64,000 bases of DNA from NCBI RefSeq assembly GCF_001705235.1, contig NZ_MCGV01000001.1:310001-374000 (forward strand). The letters run 5' to 3'. Position 1 is the stretch's first letter. Every line of letters begins with the position of its first letter. Source of the stretch: Clostridium pasteurianum. GTDB taxonomy: Bacteria > Bacillota > Clostridia > Clostridiales > Clostridiaceae. The notes below the pieces were generated by a model that was not told the origin of the DNA, made no database searches, and saw only the letters and a list, made by a program, of their open reading frames with translations. Below, in pieces: positions 56,693-64,000 of this stretch. A program made the translations under genes and the position numbers.

Positions 56693-57274
56693 TTAACTAT
56701 TTTCTAATTTTGAAATAGAATCACTTATCATATGTCGAACTTTTTTAACCTCACTGCTTTCCCATTTTCTTAAAAAGTTTATAACCCCAATGTTTTTGCT
56801 TTCTCCGATTTTTAATAGCAAACGCTTAATTACTTCTCTATTAGTTCCCTTAAGTCTTTCTACAAGTTCATCTTGCTTAGCTTCATCTATATTCGCATTT
56901 GAAATACAATTGTATAGTTCCTCTACATAAACAGGTTTATAAGTTTCCCAACCTCTCTGTGAAAAAATTATCATAGGAAATCTTCCATTATAATTAATGT
57001 CTAAATAATCATTGGCAAGCATCCAATCTACAACTTTAGTGATTTTTTCAAGAGTTAAATCTTTGTAATATCCATAACTTGGACAACTGTCAAGATGATT
57101 TTCTAGAAGTTTCTTATCTTTAGATCCTTTTAGTATTTTGGCAAGCATTGACCTCCCTGCAGTAAAAATAATTTCATCTGCAGCCCTAAGAATTTTTTCT
57201 ATATCCTCATTCGATGGTGCTGTTTGATCTTTTAAATCACTTAAAGTATAGCGAACTCTAGGTTTTCTACTCAT
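56693..57274 (-). CDS. RQC-like winged-helix DNA-binding protein
   Basis: 193 aa from the ATG at 57274 (AAAGG 9 bases upstream). Residues about 40-105 resemble the RQC winged helix of RecQ helicases: LAKILKGSKDKKLLENHLD, a SYGYYKDLT turn and WMLANDYLDINY ending in SQRGWE. There is no helicase part. The remaining helical region (about 115-193, EAKQDELVERLKGTNREV) suggests a second small domain. Position in the drm/restriction cluster implies a role in DNA recognition for defence, or its control. Confidence 0.72.
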   Translation of the reverse strand: MSRKPRVRYTLSDLKDQTAPSNEDIEKILRAADEIIFTAGRSMLAKILKGSKDKKLLENHLDSCPSYGYYKDLTLEKITKVVDWMLANDYLDINYNGRFPMIIFSQRGWETYKPVYVEELYNCISNANIDEAKQDELVERLKGTNREVIKRLLLKIGESKNIGVINFLRKWESSEVKKVRHMISDSISKLENS

Positions 57275-57312
57275 GTTAATTAACCTTTCTATATACATCT
57301 ATGTTTTCAAGC

Positions 57313-57599
57313 CTATGCTAGTAACTTTCCCTCTAGGTAAGAATATTTTAAATACTGCGGTGTACTATAATATACTGAAGAATTGAAATCTGAAATTTCA
57401 TCACTTATAAAGGATTCAAATACTGAATATAACACATCTACTATATTATCTTGCTCTGAACTTACATCTATTATTAACCTTTGATACTCTTTGCCTATTG
57501 CTTGAAAACTTGGTACAGTATATTTACATAACCCTACTGAATCAAAATTACCTTCTTTAATATTAAAATACTCTATTATTTCGTCTGATACAAAATATC
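57313..57599 (-). pseudogene. Start-less gene remnant between the PmeII-like and RQC genes
   Basis: An open frame of 95 codons to TAG with no ATG, GTG or TTG in its first half. It begins directly behind the PmeII-like gene in another frame. It reads as real protein (RYFVSDEIIEYFNIKEG, KYTVPSFQAIGKEYQRL, YSVFESFISDEISDF). I do not recognise it. It may be a 5'-truncated gene or the original C-terminus of the preceding protein lost to a frameshift. Confidence 0.5.
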
Positions 57600-58328
57600 T
57601 TATTTAAATAAATGTCCAAATTCATCACTATTTTTAATGTTCTCAGCTAATGATTTTATAGTATCATTCAATAACTTAGTTGAATCCGCTTCTTCAGCAA
57701 CTTGACCAAATGCATTTATAAGATCTCCATAAAAGCTTTCATCTCCAGTAATCCTATACCAAAATTCTTGTCCAATTATTACATTGTACTGGTAATCATT
57801 TTCTATCCTTTTATAATGTGCGCTTAGTTGATTCTTATTGCCATAAAGAACACCTACAATTAAATCATCAAATTGAAGTTTTAGCCCATTAGTCCTAGCT
57901 AAATTTTTTACACTTTTAAAATGCTCTGCTATTGTTTCAACATCATCTTTGTTTATAGTATTAGGTCCTGCTTTTATTTGACAATACTTTCTTCTACCAT
58001 CTGTTGCATCTATAAATTCTATATCAATTCCCGAAGTAGTTGACGCAAATCCCTCTAATACACTATGACAAAATTCTTGGATTCTACTTCCAAAAGAAGT
58101 ATTTATAGAAGTTCCTAAAACTCGAGGATATATAAGAGCTTTAGCAATACTTATAGGTTCATTATTACCAGTTAAATAATTAGACAAATAAGTTATTAAA
58201 AATGGATTAATTTTAAATTCACTTAATTTAACTAGTTTTTTCGTATTTTTTTTATGGCTTTCTGCGATTGTATCTCTAAAAAATTTTTTAGCTTTTTCTA
58301 ATATTTTCTTCTTTTCTTTTTCATCCAA
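57600..58328 (-). CDS. PmeII-family type II restriction endonuclease-like protein
   Basis: 242 aa. Characteristic stretches: KINPFLITYLSNYLTGN, AKALIYPRVLGTSINTSFG, then the PD-(D/E)XK-like core TSGIDIEFIDATDG followed by KYCQIKAGPNTINKDD, where Asp and Gln-x-Lys would bind metal. I placed a TTG start at 58328 because GAGGGGGAG lies five bases upstream; an ORF reaching 102 bases further lacks a site. No methyltransferase is visible in the window. It probably cuts DNA as effector or partner of the drmAB pair. Confidence 0.78.
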   Translation of the reverse strand: MDEKEKKKILEKAKKFFRDTIAESHKKNTKKLVKLSEFKINPFLITYLSNYLTGNNEPISIAKALIYPRVLGTSINTSFGSRIQEFCHSVLEGFASTTSGIDIEFIDATDGRRKYCQIKAGPNTINKDDVETIAEHFKSVKNLARTNGLKLQFDDLIVGVLYGNKNQLSAHYKRIENDYQYNVIIGQEFWYRITGDESFYGDLINAFGQVAEEADSTKLLNDTIKSLAENIKNSDEFGHLFK

Positions 58329-58509
58329 AGTTACTCCCCCTCGTTTTTCAGTTAAAGTTGTTATAGTTTTAATACTATTATTTTTAATAGCCTTATTATA
58401 AATTCTTACTTCATTTTTACTTATATACATCCCTTAATTATTATAAAAACAATATCAACACAATGATTTAGTATATTCAATAATCATTATATAGTGTTAT
58501 TTGTGCTAT

Positions 58510-59061
58510 TTAAAGTATTTGTTCAAAATCTTTTACATTAAATAAATAACTTCTAGTTGCATTAACTTTATCACCAATTCTATAATCATACAAATGTAAT
58601 GGTACTTGTTTATTTTGAATTTTTTCTTTCATACTTTTAAAGCTTGTTTCCCACGCACCGTATAATGGCTTTACTTCATAAGATTTAAATTTTAATTGTC
58701 TCCAATTTACCCACCAATATATTATTGCATCTGGATAATTTTTTTATAGTATTCATAATCTTTATAATTAAATGTAACTGTATATTGTGGATCACATTGA
58801 TATTTTTTCATTGCCGTAAAAAATGTAGTTTTTTGAGTTTTTAAATCAGCATATAAATTTAAATCTATAGCTTTAGGATTTTCCTTCTTTTCTGGATTAA
58901 TAATATTCTCCAATATAATATTTAACAACTTCTCCTATTTCTAGCTTCTTAAATTCATTCATTTGTATATTACTAAAATGTACAAGCACTTCTTTTCCAT
59001 CTTGACCTATAATGAATCCATATCCCTTTTTTTATTTCATATTTTTTACTCTTTCTATCAA
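58510..59061 (-). pseudogene. Broken cold-shock-domain gene behind drmB
   Basis: A GGAGG site and TTG at 59061 start the frame MIERVKNMK, which meets a TAA at codon 10. The same frame continues KKGYGFIIGQDGKEVLVHFS, a cold-shock (OB-fold) domain, then stops after GEYY. A second frame carries NPKAIDLNLYADL, the last OB strand, into YKDYEYYKK. After a 7-A run the original frame resumes with YPDAIIYWWVNWRQL and runs to FEQIL. Together that is one nonsense codon and two compensating frameshifts in an intact-looking protein of about 183 aa with an unknown C-terminal domain. Confidence 0.7.
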
Positions 59062-59090
59062 TTGAAATCCTCCATTAATATCTTTTGTAG

Positions 59091-60941
59091 TTATATATAT
59101 TTACTAAAAAAGCCCATATTCCTATTGTCTAATGTTCCTACTATCGCAACTCTATCCAATAATGTATTAAATTCTTCACAACTTGTTTCTGGTAATAAGG
59201 CACAACTATAACAAGCCGAAAGATTTAAATTCTTAAATCCTTGTCCTGTGCTATTTATACATATAGGATCATATGAACACCATACTGCTTTTTTTATGGC
59301 CTTTTTTAATATTCTTGGTAATATATTCGGCTCACCCTGTTTTACTAATCCTCCTAAACTTCCTTCTGAATCACTATCTGCAGTATATATCAATATTCCA
59401 CTCATATTATAATTGTCTGATGGCACATCACAATATATTCTTTCTCTTAAAGATGTTGAAGAATAACCACATTCAAAACTCAACTCTTTAATTAGTAAAT
59501 GAGCCAACGTATGTAACAATATAAACTTTGGTGTTATTTCTCTATAACTTCCCTTATTTACTTTACTATATCTATCATTTAATTTCTGAGCTCTTTTACT
59601 AATCTCGTTATTTTCTTTTACCCAGCTATCTATTAATTTCAAATTTAACTCAATAAATATTCCCTCTCCTCTAACCTCATATGCTGGATAGGCTTTACTT
59701 TCTTTATCTTTAATATCTATAATTTTTACCTCATCATTATTTGATTTGGTTCCCATAATAAAATTATCATACATATTAATTCTAGAAAAACCTACTAAAG
59801 CCCTAACTTCTCTTAATCTTTTAACTAAAATCACTTTAGAAAGTTCTTCTATTCCATAATCTTTAAGATCTTTTTTCTCAATTTTAAAGTCTCTACTAGT
59901 ATACTCATCTGGAATAGAAATTCCAGTTAGGGCATTATATTCTTCATATCTATAATCATTCTTCGTTTTCTCACTAGCATTTTCTTTATCAAACAATTCT
60001 CGACACACTATCTTATCTACTAATTCAACTTTATCTTTCATATTTATTTCTTTTGAAATTTCTTCTATATAATCTTCTAAGTCATCTTTTATAAATTCTT
60101 TTAATTTACCCTTTTTCTCTTTTTTATTCATTGCACTTTTAAGTGATTCAAATTCACTGCTGTCATTTATCATTGTATTAATATCATCAGAATATGGAGG
60201 AATTGAAAGTGAAGATTCAATTTTAGGAAAATATATGTTCGATGCATTTCTTAATACCATTTGAACCTTTTCTTCGCATTTTTCACGTTCATTTTTCCAT
60301 TGAAATTCACCTTTACATGTAAAATTTTTCAATCCATTCTTTGAACTAGCTAATTTAAGACTATTTTCAGCATTACAATTAGTACATCTAACTTTTATAT
60401 TATCAAGACCTAGACTTCCTGAACTTGAGATTAATTCAAGTTCAGGATTGCTACATTCCCCAGCTACATTTTTATGTGCCCACTTACTCCATGGAAAATC
60501 ATCAATATGTCCTCTTTTACATGCTACTAAAATTGATGGTGCAACTAATTGTACTTCATTTTTATGATTTGTACACACTGGTTTTTTCATATATTTAATT
60601 TTATCATCGCTTCTATGTGCCTTTAAATACTCTTTTTCCCAATCTTTTATTTGCTTAAGTTTATTACATTCAGGACAATAATACCAACTAGGGAACCTAA
60701 CAAACGGTACATTGTATTTTGAATCAGCATCTTGAGGAGCTATAAAGTTACTAACATTAAGTTTTTTAGCTAACCTTTCCTCACTAATTTTAATTGGACT
60801 TCCCCAATACTTCTGTGAAGCAGTCATTAATGGTTGGTCAATGAAATCCATTATTCCACCTGGTCCAAATGTAGTTATTATCTGAGATAATCTTACATCA
60901 TACTTATTTTTATCCAATTGGATTCTTTTTTCACTACTCAT
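59091..60941 (-). CDS. drmB: DISARM protein DrmB (DUF1998)
   Basis: 616 aa. The N-terminus has IITTFGPGGIMDFIDQP, as in DrmB. A zinc-ribbon-like pair follows (YCPECNKLK), then the characteristic CKRGHIDDFPWSKWAH. Further Cys knuckles (RCTNCNAEN) follow. The C-terminal DUF1998 domain has LLHTLAHLLIKELS, SGILIYTADSDSEGSLGG and CYSCALLPETSCEEFN. DrmB works with the DrmA helicase against incoming phage DNA. I chose the ATG at 60941 (GGAG upstream); the gene overlaps the drmA stop by 8 bases. Confidence 0.88.
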   Translation of the reverse strand: MSSEKRIQLDKNKYDVRLSQIITTFGPGGIMDFIDQPLMTASQKYWGSPIKISEERLAKKLNVSNFIAPQDADSKYNVPFVRFPSWYYCPECNKLKQIKDWEKEYLKAHRSDDKIKYMKKPVCTNHKNEVQLVAPSILVACKRGHIDDFPWSKWAHKNVAGECSNPELELISSSGSLGLDNIKVRCTNCNAENSLKLASSKNGLKNFTCKGEFQWKNEREKCEEKVQMVLRNASNIYFPKIESSLSIPPYSDDINTMINDSSEFESLKSAMNKKEKKGKLKEFIKDDLEDYIEEISKEINMKDKVELVDKIVCRELFDKENASEKTKNDYRYEEYNALTGISIPDEYTSRDFKIEKKDLKDYGIEELSKVILVKRLREVRALVGFSRINMYDNFIMGTKSNNDEVKIIDIKDKESKAYPAYEVRGEGIFIELNLKLIDSWVKENNEISKRAQKLNDRYSKVNKGSYREITPKFILLHTLAHLLIKELSFECGYSSTSLRERIYCDVPSDNYNMSGILIYTADSDSEGSLGGLVKQGEPNILPRILKKAIKKAVWCSYDPICINSTGQGFKNLNLSACYSCALLPETSCEEFNTLLDRVAIVGTLDNRNMGFFSKYI

Positions 60942-63900
60942 CTGCATCATCTCCAAACTGCAAAATTTCTACTGTTCCTTGCTTATCAACATTTCTCATT
61001 GATTGTAATGTAGGTTTTTCAGTTTTCACTTTTTTCCCAAATGGTCTTATCAAATATCCATAATTATCCTCATTATTTGCTGATCTATTTTTTGAATATT
61101 TAATCCTCCCATCATATTTATCTATTTTTTCTTTCCATTCCTTGCAAAATAAATTTATTTCTTCTTTAATATTTTGTATTTCCTCATCTGATTCAGAAAG
61201 ATTTAATATTTTTTCTGCCCTTTCAATTATTTTATTCCTGCATTTATCAATTACAGAATTATCTATACTATCAAAGCTACCTGCCGCTACCTCAGAACTT
61301 AATCCTACTGCGTGTCTTATTAATGCAATAAAAACTGAATGCAACATTCTTTCTCGCGCTGGCTCTGAAAATGGTGTAACACTTGTTGGCTCTACATATT
61401 TATAAAATGATTGATGATAATCGTGAAACATCTCATAGTAGGATTTATCCCTTGATCTTGTTGGATTATACAAAGTAAAAATGATTCCTGGGTTTTCTCT
61501 TCCAACTCTACTTGTTGCTTGTATATATTCTGATGTCAACTTTGGTTGCTCCAATACCATCATCAGATTTAATCTCGATACATCAACACCAACTGATATC
61601 ATATTAGAAGCTAATAAAACATCAATAGCATACTTTTTATCATCTTTATTTTCTTTACTATACTCCACTTCCAAGTTCTTTAATGTGTTATTTATAGTAT
61701 TAGAAGATACTCTGCTGGTTAACTCAGCTATATAATATAATCTTCTTGCTTTATTGTATTTTAATATTCTAGTAGAAACTGCATTTATATTATTTTGAAT
61801 ATCAGCATTTATCAAGCTCCTTGTCATACCTAATTCTTTTATAGTATTAAAATAACCTACTAATGTCCAATATTTACTTTTAACTTTATCGGATAAATTC
61901 ATCACATTAACTTTATTAGTTAATACAGACATTAGCCTAACTTGTGTTGTCGTCAATGTTTTTCCACTTGGCATTATACCAACATATTGCCTTCCAAAGC
62001 TTGTCTTATCTTCTTTCGTAAAAAATGAATCATCCTCATATAAACCAGATGGAGGGAATTGCTTAACATCCCTAGCATAAAGCTGTCTGCATTGTTCTTT
62101 AGCATTTCTAATTGTAGCCGTAGATGCTATTATTTTAGGTTTTATATTATTTTCATTTTGACTGCATAATATATCCACCGCTGTTTCATATTCACCAACC
62201 AATGTTCCAAGCGGTCCTGAAATTAAATGTAACTCATCTTGTATAATAAGTTCTGGTGATTTATTATTTTTACTACCTATGCCAAACAAGCTACCTGACC
62301 CTTCGTTCCACGTTATCATAGCAAATTTATCCACAGTTCCAAATAAAAGAGTTGGTGGCTTTTCATAAATACATTCATCTACTACTTCTATTGGTAGTGC
62401 ACTGTTAAATATGCATTCATCTTCAGGACAAAAAATCTTATTTACCTTTCCTGTAAATTCATATCCCCAATCTCCTTTTGGCGAATCATATTTTTTAATT
62501 TTATCATTATATTTAATATCTCTTTCCAGTTTTGTGCCACACCATGGGCATTTTAGTACCTGAAACTTATTATATTGGGCTTTGTTACGATTCAAAACAT
62601 CTGCACTTCTAGTTGAATATCTTAATTCTTTACAATCATTTTTTGCATCACTTTTCTTATTGGGCGTTTGATTAGAACCAATCCACAATCCTATAGTGAT
62701 TTTTTCTTTTCCTAATTTGCCTTTCATTTCTCTTCTTATAAGTTCACAAGCACATATTAATATACTAGCTCTTGTAAATTGCTGTGCTGCCAATAACCTT
62801 AATGTATATCTCATAATAACAGTTGTTCCACCATTATTTTTATCTTTTAATCTCCTTAAGAAAATAGTAAATGCTGTAAGTCCTAAATAAGCTTCTGTTT
62901 TTCCTCCTCCTGTAGGGACCCAAATTAAATCAACTAAGTTTCTGTCACTGCACTTTGGATCCACTATTGATTCTAAGCACATTAAAATATAAGCTAATTG
63001 AAATGGTCTCCATATAGCCTCATCAGGAGATACTTTTTTAAAATCAACGTTTGGATATTTTATTTCATCATCATCTGGATATCTTTCTTTTTGTGAACTC
63101 TTTCCCTGTACCCTTTGCATCATCAATGCTCTATTCATAAGTTGAAATGCAAAATACGCTTGTTCGTTTTCTGATAATATATTAATTCCTTTTTCTATTC
63201 TTTCAGAACATATTTTACATTCTTCTATTTGACACCTTGCTATATGGGTAAATTTCTTATATTCATCTTTAAAACTTGTTATTTCTTTTTCTAAATTATA
63301 AATCCAATTATTGTAAAGTTTAACTATAGTTTCTAAATTCAAAATCACCTCATTTTTGCTTAAGTTAGAATAATCACTTAAGTTTTTCATTGAAAGTATT
63401 ATATTTGATTGATCTTTACTTATACCTTCCATATCAAATTTTATTCCTTTTACTTTATAAGTAGGTATATATGTTGTTTTTAATTCTTTTAAGCTACCAA
63501 AGCTATCCATTTCCTCCATTACAGACACACCATGTCCAACTGCATAATTCTTTTTTTTACTATAAAGTACTTCTAGCAATTGCTCTTCCTCATCCAAGTC
63601 CTTATTAAAATCCACAATAGAATTATTTCTATTGTGGATAAATGTCATTTGCTTATTATCTTCGCTTAATATTCTAATTTCTGGCTGAAAAATTGATTTC
63701 AGATCTCTTCCATAATGTTTAAATTTTTCATTATTTACTAGTATCACAGTATAGCTTCTAATACTATTTTGATATTCTTTAGTATATATAGAAACCTGCA
63801 AATCCATTTCCATTTCTTCTCCATTGCTACTTAAAAACTTTTTAGGCATAACATCATGAACTGTATAGTTACCATTTTGATTTAATTTTATATTTAAAAC

Positions 63901-64000
63901 GTCTGAAAAACTTATAGGTTCTCTAACGTATCCCTTTCCGTTTTTTATACAATTAATCTGTCTACTTAGTGCATATAAAACTGTTATAAAGCTCTTATAT
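60934..64000 (-). CDS. drmA: DISARM helicase DrmA, 5' partial
   Basis: The frame is open to the right edge; an ATG at 63849 is internal (upstream codons read ALSRQINCIKNGKGYV and continue), so at least 1,021 residues are visible. Superfamily 2 helicase motifs are present: LIWVPTGGGKTEAYLG (Walker A), ELIIQDELHLISGPLG (DExH-type), IIASTATI, and ATSRVGRENPGIIF with a nearby SVGVDVSRL (motifs V-VI). A four-Cys site (CPWCGTKL, and CPEDEC further on) sits between the ATP motifs. The family drives DISARM anti-phage defence with DrmB. Class-defining genes such as methylase and drmD/E would lie beyond the window. Confidence 0.88.
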   Translation of the reverse strand, partial: YKSFITVLYALSRQINCIKNGKGYVREPISFSDVLNIKLNQNGNYTVHDVMPKKFLSSNGEEMEMDLQVSIYTKEYQNSIRSYTVILVNNEKFKHYGRDLKSIFQPEIRILSEDNKQMTFIHNRNNSIVDFNKDLDEEEQLLEVLYSKKKNYAVGHGVSVMEEMDSFGSLKELKTTYIPTYKVKGIKFDMEGISKDQSNIILSMKNLSDYSNLSKNEVILNLETIVKLYNNWIYNLEKEITSFKDEYKKFTHIARCQIEECKICSERIEKGINILSENEQAYFAFQLMNRALMMQRVQGKSSQKERYPDDDEIKYPNVDFKKVSPDEAIWRPFQLAYILMCLESIVDPKCSDRNLVDLIWVPTGGGKTEAYLGLTAFTIFLRRLKDKNNGGTTVIMRYTLRLLAAQQFTRASILICACELIRREMKGKLGKEKITIGLWIGSNQTPNKKSDAKNDCKELRYSTRSADVLNRNKAQYNKFQVLKCPWCGTKLERDIKYNDKIKKYDSPKGDWGYEFTGKVNKIFCPEDECIFNSALPIEVVDECIYEKPPTLLFGTVDKFAMITWNEGSGSLFGIGSKNNKSPELIIQDELHLISGPLGTLVGEYETAVDILCSQNENNIKPKIIASTATIRNAKEQCRQLYARDVKQFPPSGLYEDDSFFTKEDKTSFGRQYVGIMPSGKTLTTTQVRLMSVLTNKVNVMNLSDKVKSKYWTLVGYFNTIKELGMTRSLINADIQNNINAVSTRILKYNKARRLYYIAELTSRVSSNTINNTLKNLEVEYSKENKDDKKYAIDVLLASNMISVGVDVSRLNLMMVLEQPKLTSEYIQATSRVGRENPGIIFTLYNPTRSRDKSYYEMFHDYHQSFYKYVEPTSVTPFSEPARERMLHSVFIALIRHAVGLSSEVAAGSFDSIDNSVIDKCRNKIIERAEKILNLSESDEEIQNIKEEINLFCKEWKEKIDKYDGRIKYSKNRSANNEDNYGYLIRPFGKKVKTEKPTLQSMRNVDKQGTVEILQFGDDADE

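Noticed and set aside
60934-63849. Complete drmA starting at the ATG at 63849
   Set aside because: The frame continues without a stop to base 64000 and there is no ribosome site before that ATG; the gene is cut by the window edge.

Overview
The window is AT-rich DNA from a spore-forming Clostridium, most likely a solventogenic cluster I species near C. acetobutylicum. This is inferred from an α/β-type small acid-soluble spore protein, a Tlp spore protein, a spore-type GH18 hydrolase, a secreted lysozyme with clostridial ChW repeats, a split glutathione pathway, and flavodiiron/rubredoxin oxygen-defence proteins. There are no rRNA or tRNA genes and no CRISPR array. Most genes lie on the minus strand in short operons, often separated by strong intrinsic terminators.

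0-18.6 kb: a partial GH18 spore hydrolase enters from the left edge. It is followed by a D-2-hydroxyacid dehydrogenase, small membrane or secreted proteins including a lone holin-like protein, gshA plus a GshF-like ATP-grasp synthetase, a zinc-ribbon protein, the GH25 lysozyme with six ChW repeats, a Gln/Asn/Ser-rich protein with a natural six-histidine run, a GNAT protein, a ROK fructokinase, a chemoreceptor, and an FAD oxidoreductase with a Rieske domain next to a BFD-like [2Fe-2S] protein. A striking non-coding array of four 255-260 bp tandem repeats (16.5-17.6 kb), ending in an inverted copy of part of the unit, lies just beyond the 3' end of a Cu/Zn superoxide dismutase gene. A spore SASP gene follows.

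18.6-31.3 kb: a complete Bce-type antimicrobial-peptide sensing and resistance module (FtsX permease, ATPase, histidine kinase, response regulator), then a lactose/tagatose-6-phosphate regulon. The regulon has lacR-lacA-lacB-gatY-lacC on the minus strand diverging from lacF-lacE-lacG on the plus strand. The intergenic region has readable promoters, repressor-like boxes and a cre-like site.

31.3-56.2 kb: an ECF sigma factor with a DUF4367 partner, GNAT and methyltransferase genes, a PAP2 phosphatase/GT2 glycosyltransferase pair, a CrtI-like oxidoreductase with a soluble mini-MCP beside a MalT/LAL-type LuxR regulator, an XRE-controlled ABC exporter, an AraC regulator, a diguanylate cyclase, and a redox operon. 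The redox operon encodes an acyl-CoA dehydrogenase-EtfA(C-terminal)-rubredoxin fusion followed by a flavodiiron protein, under a promoter with two matching 17-bp palindromes. MFS and AEC transporters and small spore or conserved proteins follow.

56.2-64 kb: a defence island. A DISARM-like pair, drmA (helicase, running off the right edge) and drmB (DUF1998), is followed by a broken cold-shock-domain gene, a PmeII-like restriction endonuclease, a start-less gene remnant, an RQC-like winged-helix protein and a zeta-toxin C-terminal relic. I see no drmC phospholipase-D gene downstream of drmB. The mix of intact and decayed accessory genes suggests a non-standard DISARM variant or an eroding island, and it is the best candidate here for an undescribed system.
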